From: Sva-07 sp031426215
GTDB lineage: Bacteria > Actinomycetota > Acidimicrobiia > Acidimicrobiales > Ilumatobacteraceae
Direction of reading: 5' to 3'
Length of the DNA stretch: 10,611 bases
Assembly: GCA_031426215.1 (NCBI GenBank)
Contig: JANPKU010000193.1
Coordinates: 1 to 10,611 of the forward strand
A program made the position numbers and the translations under genes. Position 1 is the stretch's first letter, and the number at the start of each line of letters is the position of its first letter. The notes beneath the pieces were generated by a model. The model was not told the DNA's origin. It was given only the letters and a program-made list of their open reading frames with translations, and did not search any database. Of this stretch, positions 1-5,616 are shown one piece after another.

Positions 1-1
1 G

Positions 2-64
2 TTCGATCCGGCCGACATCGACGCCCTCGAGATCGTCCAGCGCACATGGCGGGTGGCGTCATGA
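2..64 (+). CDS. C-terminal end of an unidentified protein (5' truncated by window)
   Basis: An open frame enters from the left edge and gives 20 residues (from FDPADIDALE to WRVAS) before a TGA at 62-64. The stop overlaps the ATG at 61 by four bases (ATGA), the same junction used by most genes here, which supports this being the tail of the upstream gene of the operon. Too little is present to name a family. Confidence 0.6.
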   Translation, partial: FDPADIDALEIVQRTWRVAS

Positions 65-372
65 ACATCTCCGTCTCCCTCTACGCCGCCGACCTGATCG
101 ACTCGCCGTTGGTCACCGGCAACATGCTCGACGACCTCCACCAGGTGCGTTGCGGCGACGGCCTCTACCTCTACGCAACCGCCGATGAGTGCGACGACCT
201 GTCGGAGATGTTCGCCGACCTGGCCGCCACCATCCGCGCCACGAACGTGACGGCAGGCGCCGAGGCTGGCGACACCTCGGCCGCGTCCACGGCGGTCCTC
301 CCGCCTGCCGTCACCCCAACCGACGCCCGCGCCGACGCCATCGCACGATGGGCGATGGGGGGTGCGAAGTGA
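61..372 (+). CDS. Hypothetical 103-aa protein
   Basis: I do not recognise this protein. The start at 61 is preferred over the in-frame ATG at 46 because it forms an ATGA overlap with the preceding stop. The first 60 or so residues are acidic and look folded (pattern LYLYATADECDDLSEMFADL). The remainder is rich in Ala, Thr and Pro and probably flexible. No signal peptide, membrane span or metal-binding motif is visible. It overlaps the next gene by four bases (GTGA), so it is probably translated by coupling within the long plus-strand operon. Confidence 0.65.
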   Translation: MNISVSLYAADLIDSPLVTGNMLDDLHQVRCGDGLYLYATADECDDLSEMFADLAATIRATNVTAGAEAGDTSAASTAVLPPAVTPTDARADAIARWAMGGAK

Positions 373-515
373 AGGCCCTGACGGTCATCCTCACGACGAT
401 CGCAGTGGCGTTCGTTTCGGTCTCGATCGTCCACACGGTCGAGACGCTGGCCACCTGCGACGGGCAGGTCGTGCGCGGCCTCATCAGCTACACGTGCATC
501 GAGGCCCAGCCATGA
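369..515 (+). CDS. Small single-span membrane protein (48 aa)
   Basis: GTG start at 369 overlapping the previous stop as GTGA. The upstream continuation of this frame is a shadow of the preceding gene. Residues about 4-22 (LTVILTTIAVAFVSVSIV) form one hydrophobic segment, either a membrane helix or an uncleaved signal anchor. A short tail with two cysteines (TCDGQ and YTCIE) follows and could form a disulfide if exported. The stop overlaps the ATG of the LPXTG gene, so the two may be co-translated and act at the same envelope site, but that is inference. The function is unknown. Confidence 0.6.
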   Translation: MKALTVILTTIAVAFVSVSIVHTVETLATCDGQVVRGLISYTCIEAQP

Positions 516-1129
516 CCCGCCTCCTCATCCCCGCCGCCATCCTCGCTGCCCTCGCCCTGCCTGCAATGGCGAGCGCAAACAACCCGTCGGCGTCGGCCGA
601 CTGCACGGCGCTGGTGTTCACGATGCCCGCCGGGATCGCCGGCACGGTCGTCACCGCCACCGACAACGGGCGCGTCATCTTCACCGACACGATCGCCACC
701 CAGGGCGACAGCTCAGGCTTCCGTCACCCGTCGACGTCGCAGACGATCAGCCACGCCTACGTGGTGCTCGTCGACGCACCGTTCGACAATGTGGATCAGC
801 GGTTCGCGTTCGACGTCGGCCCGTGCGTGACGACGACGACTCCGGCACCGACCGTGTCGACGACCTCGACGACGGTCCCGCCTCCGTCGTCGACGACGAC
901 ACCGACGTCCACGACTGCCCCCACGGTCGTGACGTCGGTGCCGTCACCTTCGACCTCGAGCACGATCGTCGTGTCGTCCACGCTGCGGCCGACGACTCCT
1001 GCGACGACGGCGCCGACGTTCACGCTTCCCGAGACCGGACGCGACGTGTCGTCTCCGCTGATCGCTGCGGCGGTCGCCGTACTGCTCGGCGCAGCGGCCA
1101 TCTTCGGTGGACGGCGGTGGGCGTCGTGA
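512..1129 (+). CDS. Secreted LPXTG cell-wall-anchored protein with Thr/Ser/Pro-rich stalk
   Basis: 205 aa from the ATG at 512 (ATGA overlap). Residues 1-22 are a typical Sec signal peptide (basic MTRLL, hydrophobic LAALALP, AxA-type cleavage site near ASA at 20-22). Residues 23-105 form a small folded domain with two cysteines (31 and 105) that could pair. Residues 106-170 are almost entirely Thr, Ser, Pro and Val, a wall-spanning stalk and likely glycosylation target. LPETG is at 172-176, followed by a hydrophobic helix (183-199) and a basic tail GRRWAS. That order is the class A sortase sorting signal, so the product should be covalently attached to a Gram-positive host wall. A phage-encoded surface protein of this kind could alter the infected cell surface, for example superinfection exclusion or adhesion. 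The domain itself is not recognised. Confidence 0.85.
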   Translation: MTRLLIPAAILAALALPAMASANNPSASADCTALVFTMPAGIAGTVVTATDNGRVIFTDTIATQGDSSGFRHPSTSQTISHAYVVLVDAPFDNVDQRFAFDVGPCVTTTTPAPTVSTTSTTVPPPSSTTTPTSTTAPTVVTSVPSPSTSSTIVVSSTLRPTTPATTAPTFTLPETGRDVSSPLIAAAVAVLLGAAAIFGGRRWAS

Positions 1130-1299
1130 GTGACATCCTCCTCGCCGTCATCCTCTGGCCTGCCTGCTTTGCCGTCGGATTCGTCGTCGGCCGAAGACTG
1201 TTCCGTCGCCGACGCGTGATGGTCCGCCTGGAGATGAACCCTCAGCCCGCCACTGAAGCGCTCCGCAAGATGCGCGAGATCCTGGGAGACGAGTCGTGA
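1126..1299 (+). CDS. Small membrane protein (57 aa)
   Basis: GTG start at 1126 in a GTGA overlap with the LPXTG gene. Residues about 3-22 (ILLAVILWPACFAVGFVVG) are a membrane span, followed by a strongly basic stretch (RRLFRRRR) that should hold it with the C-terminus in the cytoplasm. A short amphipathic cytoplasmic tail ends in EILGDES. The function is unknown. The position directly after the wall-anchored protein suggests an envelope role, but nothing in the sequence proves it. Confidence 0.6.
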   Translation: MSDILLAVILWPACFAVGFVVGRRLFRRRRVMVRLEMNPQPATEALRKMREILGDES

Positions 1300-1529
1300 G
1301 TGCCTCCCCGGACATCGTCACCGAGACGCCTGTGAGCGGCGAGCAGGAGTATGCGATGTGGGGCGTCGAAGACGACTTCATGGAAGAGCTGCAACGGCTC
1401 GGCGAGGTCGTGATCGAGCTGCGCCACGCTCTCGCTGAGGCGCTCACCTGCACGGCCATCTGGTGTATGTGCGAGTCGCATGAACTGCTCCGCCGCACCG
1501 AAGGCGACGAAGGGCCGTACGAACTGTGA
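1296..1529 (+). CDS. Hypothetical 77-aa acidic protein
   Basis: GTG start at 1296 in a GTGA overlap. Unrecognised. The middle (about residues 25-50, DDFMEELQRLGEVVIELRHAL) should form a helix with heptad-like hydrophobic spacing. A CxxxxxCxC cluster (ALTCTAIWCMCES) follows and could bind a metal, but the pattern is not a known finger. It ends in a GTGA overlap with the next gene. Confidence 0.6.
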   Translation: MSASPDIVTETPVSGEQEYAMWGVEDDFMEELQRLGEVVIELRHALAEALTCTAIWCMCESHELLRRTEGDEGPYEL

Positions 1530-1708
1530 CCACTCTCGCCACCCTCACCTTCCTCGCCCTCACCCTGTGGGGTGCCCTCGGGCTCCTCGCAGACCATCGC
1601 GCTGACCGTCGCCTGACAGCAGACGGAAGCGCCGCCAGCCTCCCCGGACGTCCCCCTCGTCGGGTCGAGGCTGGCGTCATCTCCGCCCCCCAACGGAAGC
1701 CCCTCTGA
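1526..1708 (+). CDS. Small membrane protein (60 aa)
   Basis: GTG start at 1526 in a GTGA overlap. Residues 2-22 (TTLATLTFLALTLWGALGLL) form one membrane helix. The rest is a basic, proline-containing cytoplasmic tail. No known family. It is one of several tiny single-span proteins in the first 3.6 kb of the window. Confidence 0.55.
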   Translation: MTTLATLTFLALTLWGALGLLADHRADRRLTADGSAASLPGRPPRRVEAGVISAPQRKPL

Positions 1709-1818
1709 TGCGCGAGTTCTTCCTGTGGCCGACCGAGCCACGGTTCGACATGTCGGTCGCGTCGATCGCCATCTGGGCGTTCGTGCTCAACATCGGGTGG
1801 AGGGGGATGCGGCGATGA
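1708..1818 (+). CDS. Very small membrane-associated protein (36 aa)
   Basis: ATG at 1708 joined to the previous stop as TGATG. The stop at 1816-1818 overlaps the ATG at 1815. The 36 residues include a hydrophobic stretch (VASIAIWAFVLNIGW, residues 17-31) that could span or lie in the membrane, bounded by a basic RGMRR end. The only gene evidence is the coupled junctions on both sides and the fact that it fills a gap in an otherwise gapless operon. Confidence 0.5.
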   Translation: MREFFLWPTEPRFDMSVASIAIWAFVLNIGWRGMRR

Positions 1819-2090
1819 GTGATTCATCCGAGATTACTTCACCTCAGCGGCGTTGGCGACGCGGCATCCGGCTCGGTTCGGCGACCGCGAAGGGTGGGCG
1901 ACTCACGAAGGCTGATCGTCGCGCCCTTCGTCGATGGACCGCCGATTCCTCGTGCCGCACATGTCGCGGCTCCGGCTGCCAGCGCTGCGACAGCCGACAC
2001 CTACAAGGCGATCAGGTCTCGTGTTTCCACCTGGGACGCCCAGCGCAAACCGCCATCGAAGGCGGTCCCGCAGTGACGGAGTGGCGATGA
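1815..2090 (+). CDS. Small basic protein with a four-cysteine zinc-binding motif (91 aa)
   Basis: ATG at 1815 in an ATGA overlap. After a basic N-terminal half (RRWRRGIRLG, TKADRRALRRW) comes SCRTCRGSGCQRC at about residues 46-58. Its CxxC-x4-CxxC spacing resembles a DnaJ-type or other small zinc-ribbon motif, so the protein probably binds one zinc and perhaps nucleic acid. The first seven codons (MSDSSEI) nearly repeat the start of the gene at 7718 at DNA level. The product is otherwise unrecognised. It is coupled to the cytosine methyltransferase downstream by an ATGA overlap. Confidence 0.6.
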   Translation: MSDSSEITSPQRRWRRGIRLGSATAKGGRLTKADRRALRRWTADSSCRTCRGSGCQRCDSRHLQGDQVSCFHLGRPAQTAIEGGPAVTEWR

Positions 2091-2746
2091 GAATCCTTGA
2101 CCTCTTCTGCAAGGCAGGCGGCGCTGCAAAGGGCTACCACCGCGCCTACCCTGACGCAGAGATCGTCGGCGTCGACATCAAGCCGCAGCCGCGCTACCCG
2201 TTCACGTTCATACAGGGAGACGCTCTGCGCTACCTGGCCACCCATCCCGGCGGCTGGGACTTCATCCACGCATCGCCACCGTGCCAAGGCTTCTGCGCCT
2301 ACCGTCGGAAGAACCCCGCGACGATCGGAGCCGGATACCCGGATCTGATCGAAGATGTCCGTGCTCTACTCGAACCGATCGGGACGCCGTACGCCATCGA
2401 GAACGTCGTCGGCGCGCCGCTGACTAACCCGGTGGTGCTGTGCGGCTCGAGCTTCAACCTCGACGTTCGACGACACCGGCTGTTCGAGACGTCGTTCCCG
2501 ATCATCCCTGCGAGCTGCAACCACTCCTGGCAGACGCCCCGGTTCCCGCCGGCCACCAACCGCACCAACCTCCGCTCAACCGTCGAAGTCGGGGTGTGGC
2601 GGATCCCGCTCGACGTCCAGCAGCGGGCGATGGGGATCGACTGGATGACGCTCCGCGAGCTCAGCGAGGCCATCCCCCCGGCCTACACCGAACACGTAGG
2701 GCGGTCACTTGCCAAGCATCTCGCCAGTCGGGTGGTCGCATCATGA
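2087..2746 (+). CDS. C5-cytosine DNA methyltransferase (phage type)
   Basis: 219 aa from the ATG at 2087 (ATGA overlap). The C5-methylase motifs appear in order. Motif I is LDLFCKAGG (4-12), which binds S-adenosylmethionine. Motif IV is SPPCQGF (63-69) with the catalytic Cys66. Motif VI is ENV (105-107). Motif VIII is DVRRHRLFE (126-134). The motif IX/X-like region is AIPPAYTEHVG (195-205). The protein is short, and only about 35-40 residues separate motif VIII from the end motifs, so the target-recognition part is minimal and the target sequence cannot be read. No cognate restriction endonuclease is adjacent, so it is an orphan methylase that probably marks phage DNA against host restriction. 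Its neighbours, the QueF-fold and DpdA genes 0.8-1.2 kb downstream, also concern DNA modification. Confidence 0.9.
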   Translation: MRILDLFCKAGGAAKGYHRAYPDAEIVGVDIKPQPRYPFTFIQGDALRYLATHPGGWDFIHASPPCQGFCAYRRKNPATIGAGYPDLIEDVRALLEPIGTPYAIENVVGAPLTNPVVLCGSSFNLDVRRHRLFETSFPIIPASCNHSWQTPRFPPATNRTNLRSTVEVGVWRIPLDVQQRAMGIDWMTLRELSEAIPPAYTEHVGRSLAKHLASRVVAS

Positions 2747-3015
2747 CCGCCAGTTCCTTCCACGACACCCGCACCTGCCGCCGCTGCACCCGCGGGCTCA
2801 CCCCCGCCTCGCCCGCCGCCGACGCACACTTCGGTTCCGCCGACCTGGTCGCCTACCGGCCGTCGCTCGTCGAGCTCGACCTCGCCGGCAGGGTGATCGC
2901 CGACCCGCACGACGAGGCGACCTGCCGCGACCTGCTCGCCGTCACCCAGTCCACCGACCGCGCCGAGGCGATCATCGCCTACGCCGTCGCCGTGCTGGTG
3001 GGGGTGGGGAAGTGA
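2743..3015 (+). CDS. Hypothetical 90-aa protein, MTASSFHDT family start
   Basis: ATG at 2743 in an ATGA overlap. Unrecognised. The N-terminus MTASSFHDT is shared, almost base for base, with the genes at 4723 and 8074, but the proteins diverge after about nine residues. A CRRC pair (13-16) could contribute to a metal site. The C-terminal half has a helical Ala-rich segment (EAIIAYAVAVLV). It is coupled to the next gene by a GTGA overlap. Confidence 0.6.
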   Translation: MTASSFHDTRTCRRCTRGLTPASPAADAHFGSADLVAYRPSLVELDLAGRVIADPHDEATCRDLLAVTQSTDRAEAIIAYAVAVLVGVGK

Positions 3016-3164
3016 ACGTCTACGTCGTCCTCCACGAGAACCTCGACAGTGCCGAGCTCGTGTCGGTCCACTCATCCCAAGAAGGGGCCGACGCGGCAGC
3101 CGCGAGCCACCGCCAGCGCTACTTCGGTGGCGTCAGTGTCGAAGAGATCGAGGTTCAGCCATGA
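3012..3164 (+). CDS. Hypothetical 50-aa protein
   Basis: GTG at 3012 in a GTGA overlap. The sequence (MNVYVVLHENLDSAELVSVH...) has the pattern of a small beta-strand, helix, beta-strand fold: a hydrophobic strand at residues 2-7, an Ala-rich helix at about 23-35, and a strand ending in EEIEVQ. No family is recognised. The stop overlaps the following ATG. Confidence 0.6.
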   Translation: MNVYVVLHENLDSAELVSVHSSQEGADAAAASHRQRYFGGVSVEEIEVQP

Positions 3165-3331
3165 AGCCCCTCCTCGCCCTCGTCGCCTTCGCCGTCCTGT
3201 TCGTCGCCTACTGGCTGGCGTACACGACGGTCCACGCCGGACGCGACATCGAGGCCGCTGAACGCTGGTGCCCCACCTGCGACGACGGCGTGTGCCTCCC
3301 CGGCGCCGCCCGCTGCCACCGCTGCAGCTGA
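3161..3331 (+). CDS. Small membrane protein with a cysteine-rich C-terminus (56 aa)
   Basis: ATG at 3161 in an ATGA overlap. Residues 3-22 (PLLALVAFAVLFVAYWLAY) are a membrane helix. The tail carries CPTC (37-40), Cys45, Cys52 and Cys55 (CHRC), a pattern able to hold one zinc like a miniature zinc ribbon. The stop at 3329-3331 is followed by 32 bases containing a strong Shine-Dalgarno for the next gene, the only real break in the operon before 5.6 kb. The function is unknown. Confidence 0.6.
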   Translation: MKPLLALVAFAVLFVAYWLAYTTVHAGRDIEAAERWCPTCDDGVCLPGAARCHRCS

Positions 3332-3350
3332 ACCCCGAACACCTACCCGA

Positions 3351-3357
3351 GAGGAGG
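3351..3357 (+). promoter_or_regulatory. Strong Shine-Dalgarno deciding the start at 3364
   Basis: GAGGAGG lies six bases before the GTG at 3364. This is the first gene in the window that does not overlap its upstream neighbour, and it has a near-consensus ribosome-binding site instead. The site excludes the longer in-frame reading that begins at 3268. Confidence 0.7.
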
Positions 3358-3363
3358 GCCACC

Positions 3364-3528
3364 GTGGCCCACTGGATTCTCATCGGCGTCGCCATCCTTG
3401 CGGCGTCGACCGTCATCGGCGTCGCCGCCGGCAAGTTCATCAAGTGGGGCACGGCAACGCCCGCCCCCGACGACGACCTCGACGCCGAGCTGCGGGCACT
3501 GGTCGCCCAGCAGGGCGGGGCGTCGTGA
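3364..3528 (+). CDS. Small single-span membrane protein (54 aa)
   Basis: GTG at 3364, six bases after GAGGAGG. Residues 3-22 (HWILIGVAILAASTVIGVAA) form a membrane helix, followed by GKFIKW and an acidic cytoplasmic tail (DDDLDAELRALVAQQ). The arrangement recalls small phage accessory membrane proteins, but no family is recognised. It overlaps the QueF-fold gene (GTGA), although there is no obvious functional link. Confidence 0.65.
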   Translation: MAHWILIGVAILAASTVIGVAAGKFIKWGTATPAPDDDLDAELRALVAQQGGAS

Positions 3529-3941
3529 GTGAAGCGGAAGTGTCATCATCCGAGAATCTGACGCTCACGAAGGTCACTCGTCGGGCGGAGATCGGCAGCG
3601 AGATCACCCTCATGCCGTACCGGGAGATCGTCGGCTGCACCGTGTCACACACGCTCCCGCTGCCCGCCATGTGCCCGTTCAGTAGTAACCCGCTCAGCGG
3701 GTCAACCATCACGATCACCTACACACCCGACCAGCACACGCTCGAAGTCGTCGCCCTTGCCACGTTCCTCGCTGGGTTCGTCGGTGGGCGTTTATGGCAG
3801 GGCATCGAAGTGATCTCGATGGAGCAGGTGCCTGAAGTGGTCGCCGTCTGCTGCGCCTCAGCGCTCCGCGTGCCCGTGTTTGTGTCGGCCGATCTTGCAA
3901 TCAACCCAGACCAGCACATGCGGATCGAGACCTCGGCATGA
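3525..3941 (+). CDS. QueF-fold (T-fold) protein, divergent, next to DpdA; likely 7-deazaguanine-processing enzyme
   Basis: 138 aa from the GTG at 3525 (GTGA overlap). The core AMCPFSSNPLSGSTITITY (48-66) followed by LEVVALATFLAGF (73-85) and a C-terminal VSADLAINP (120-128) lines up with QueF, the NADPH-dependent 7-cyano-7-deazaguanine reductase. Cys50 matches the QueF thioimide cysteine. By my ungapped comparison with the B. subtilis enzyme recalled from memory, several reductase residues differ. The Asp seven residues after the Cys is Leu57, the lysines of ESKSLK are missing (EVVALA, 74-79), and the His-Glu pair is Gln92-Gly93. It is therefore probably a T-fold enzyme acting on a 7-deazaguanine but not an ordinary reductase. 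Possible roles are decarboxylation, amidation or substrate delivery. It overlaps the DpdA gene by four bases. The family call is fairly sure; the reaction is inference. Confidence 0.7.
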   Translation: MSEAEVSSSENLTLTKVTRRAEIGSEITLMPYREIVGCTVSHTLPLPAMCPFSSNPLSGSTITITYTPDQHTLEVVALATFLAGFVGGRLWQGIEVISMEQVPEVVAVCCASALRVPVFVSADLAINPDQHMRIETSA

Positions 3942-4723
3942 AGTTCTACCTCGGCACTCATGAGACGAGCTGGCTGGCGAACGGCGACGTTCCGCTGATG
4001 GTCAGCCGCAACCGCCTTGCCCGACGCGTCACCCTCCCGATCCCGCAGGTCGATTGGGTGCTCGACTCTGGCGGGTTCACCGAACTGCAACAGCACGGCC
4101 ACTGGCGCACCAACGCCGCCACCTACGCAGCCGACGTCGCCCGCTACCAGGCGCTCGGTCGTCTCGACTGGGCCGCACCGCAGGACTGGATGTGCGAACC
4201 GGCCGTCATCCACGGAGGCACGTTCAAGGGTGTCACGTTCGCCGGCACGCACCTCGGCGTGGCTGAACACCAGGCGCGCACGGTCGGGAACTACCTCGAC
4301 CTGATGGCGCTCGGCGCGCCCGTCATCCCTGTACTGCAGGGCTACTCACTGGCCGACTACGAGCGGTGCGCCGACCTCTACGACGCCGCAGGCATCGACC
4401 TCGCTGCACTGCCCACGGTTGGGCTCGGCTCGGTCTGCCGACGGGAGAACACCAACGAGATCGGGGAGGTGGTCGCCGCCATGTTCAACCGCGGGATCAA
4501 GTGCCACGGGTTCGGCTGCAAGGAAGGCGCCGTCCGTCGCTACGGCGGGATGCTCGCCTCTGCCGACTCGATGGCCTGGTCGCTCGCCGGCCGCAAGCGC
4601 GGCACCTGCACCCATCTTAAGAGCCGCTGTGCGAATCATCAGCACTGGGCGCTCGCCTGGCGCGACTCGGTGTTGTCCGCGCCATTCGGCTCCACCGTTC
4701 AGCTCGCACTGGCGGTGGCGTGA
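3938..4723 (+). CDS. dpdA: DpdA-type DNA guanine transglycosylase (7-deazaguanine insertion into DNA)
   Basis: 261 aa, ATG at 3938 in an ATGA overlap with the QueF-fold gene. It is a tRNA-guanine-transglycosylase-like barrel enzyme of the phage DpdA kind, which exchanges guanine in DNA for a 7-deazaguanine base. Visible signature: LDSGGFTEL (42-50), matching the TGT DSGGF base-recognition/acid motif. Others are WAAPQDWMCEP (78-88), PVLQGY (131-136), GLGSVCRR (162-169), HGFGCK (190-195) and SADSMAWS (208-215), whose Asp is the likely nucleophile. Cys and His residues at 224-234 (CTHLKSRCANH) probably form the zinc site. Precursor genes (FolE, QueD, QueE, QueC) are not in this window and must lie elsewhere or in the host. 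Family assignment is strong; the exact base is unknown. Confidence 0.88.
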   Translation: MKFYLGTHETSWLANGDVPLMVSRNRLARRVTLPIPQVDWVLDSGGFTELQQHGHWRTNAATYAADVARYQALGRLDWAAPQDWMCEPAVIHGGTFKGVTFAGTHLGVAEHQARTVGNYLDLMALGAPVIPVLQGYSLADYERCADLYDAAGIDLAALPTVGLGSVCRRENTNEIGEVVAAMFNRGIKCHGFGCKEGAVRRYGGMLASADSMAWSLAGRKRGTCTHLKSRCANHQHWALAWRDSVLSAPFGSTVQLALAVA

Positions 4724-4911
4724 TGACCGCCAGTTCCTTCCACGCAACGCGCCCCCTCGCCCCCGGCGACACCGTCACCCGCGACGCCTTCGCCCTGGGC
4801 ACATCGGTCACCGTCACCGCCGTCGGCCGCGAGGCGTTCCTCGGGGTGCTCGACGGCGACGACTTCGAGCAGTCGTTCCGCATCGACCAGGGGTGGCGGG
4901 TGGTTCGATGA
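4723..4911 (+). CDS. Hypothetical 62-aa protein, MTASSFHDT family start
   Basis: The start is taken at the ATG 4723 (TGATG junction) rather than the GTG at 4720, because MTASSFH then aligns with the gene starts at 2743 and 8074. The rest (GDTVTRDAFALGTSVTVTAVGREAFLGVLDGDD) alternates hydrophobic and polar residues with Gly turns, like a small beta-barrel of SH3 type. No function can be assigned. The stop overlaps the next ATG. Confidence 0.6.
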   Translation: MTASSFHATRPLAPGDTVTRDAFALGTSVTVTAVGREAFLGVLDGDDFEQSFRIDQGWRVVR

Positions 4912-5246
4912 CCAACGCCAACAAGGTCAAAGGCGACATCGCCGAGCGTGAGGCCGCCGCGCTCCTCCACGACCTCACCGGGTGGCCGGTGCGCCGCAAG
5001 CTCGGCGCCGGACGCATGGACGACGAAGGCGACCTCGAGGGCGTGCCGTCGACGGTCCTCCAGGTCGCCAACTGGGCCGACGTGTCGCGGGCGGTACGGG
5101 TGAAGCCCGTCGAGGCCGAACAGCAACGGATCAACGCCGGCGCCACCTTCGCCGCCACCCTCATCCGTCTCCGTGGCGGGGACTGGCGGGCGGTCATGAC
5201 GGTCGAGCAGCTGGCCACCTGGATGCGAGAGGCGATTGGGCCGTGA
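4908..5246 (+). CDS. Holliday-junction-resolvase-like PD-(D/E)XK protein with altered active site
   Basis: 112 aa from the ATG at 4908 (ATGA overlap). The layout fits the small archaeal/phage Hjc-like nuclease fold: KGDIAEREAAALL (8-20) with the helix Glu13, a basic loop RRKLGAGR, then GDLEGVPSTVLQVANW (41-56), a helix with EAEQQR (69-74) and a C-terminal strand/helix. In active members the strand reads GDI...EVK. Here Asp42 is kept, but the Glu and Lys positions are Gln52 and Ala54. The fold is likely, and cleavage activity is uncertain. It could be a non-catalytic junction-binding protein or use other residues. It sits before a WhiB gene and upstream of the Cas4-like exonuclease, which fits a recombination set. 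Confidence 0.6.
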   Translation: MTNANKVKGDIAEREAAALLHDLTGWPVRRKLGAGRMDDEGDLEGVPSTVLQVANWADVSRAVRVKPVEAEQQRINAGATFAATLIRLRGGDWRAVMTVEQLATWMREAIGP

Positions 5247-5611
5247 CCTGGCGCGACCACGCCGCCTGCCTCGGGATGGACGAGATGTTCGCCCAGACGA
5301 TGCTTCCCGGCAAACGCAACGGCCACACCATCGCCGAACGCAAGGCGGTCGCCATGTGCGCCACCTGCCCGGTGCGCCGCCCATGCCTCGACGAGGAGCT
5401 GCAGCTCATGCGCGAAGGGACGCCGTCGATCGGCGTGTTCGGTGGCACCACCGGCGCCGACCGTCGCCGCATCCTGCGCGAAGAGAACGGTGGGCGCCCG
5501 CCGCGACCCAAGCGGGTCACCTACCCGCAGAACCTGTACGCAGACGCACGCCCCCTGCTCGCCCTCATCGAGTCGGCGACGTGGGGCGACGACGAAAGGA
5601 CGAGCGCATGA
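5243..5611 (+). CDS. WhiB-family iron-sulfur transcription regulator
   Basis: 122 aa from the GTG at 5243 (GTGA overlap). WhiB features: Cys9, then MCATCPVRRPC giving Cys39, Cys42 and Cys48 (CxxC-x5-C), which bind a 4Fe-4S cluster, and GVFGGTTGADRR (64-75), the turn that normally reads GVWGG. A basic segment follows (RRRILREENGGRPPRPKR) and probably contacts DNA. WhiB proteins are restricted to Actinobacteria and their phages and act by binding the principal sigma factor region 4. A phage copy probably redirects host or phage transcription, and some have been linked to superinfection exclusion. The tail beyond residue 95 is an extension without recognised motifs. Confidence 0.9.
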   Translation: MTWRDHAACLGMDEMFAQTMLPGKRNGHTIAERKAVAMCATCPVRRPCLDEELQLMREGTPSIGVFGGTTGADRRRILREENGGRPPRPKRVTYPQNLYADARPLLALIESATWGDDERTSA

Positions 5612-5616
5612 GCGCA

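Noticed and set aside
835..1020. CGACGACGAC-type simple repeats that might be taken for a satellite or regulatory repeat
   Set aside because: They are explained by the Thr-rich stalk coding sequence of the wall-anchored protein.
796..1101. Minus-strand frame rich in Val, Gly and Asp
   Set aside because: It is the complement of the repetitive Thr/Ser/Pro stalk of the LPXTG gene; the regularity comes from the repeated ACG/TCG codons.
4617..5384. 255-codon minus-strand open frame
   Set aside because: It crosses parts of the DpdA, resolvase-like and WhiB genes and is Arg/Pro-rich without motifs; a high-G+C shadow.
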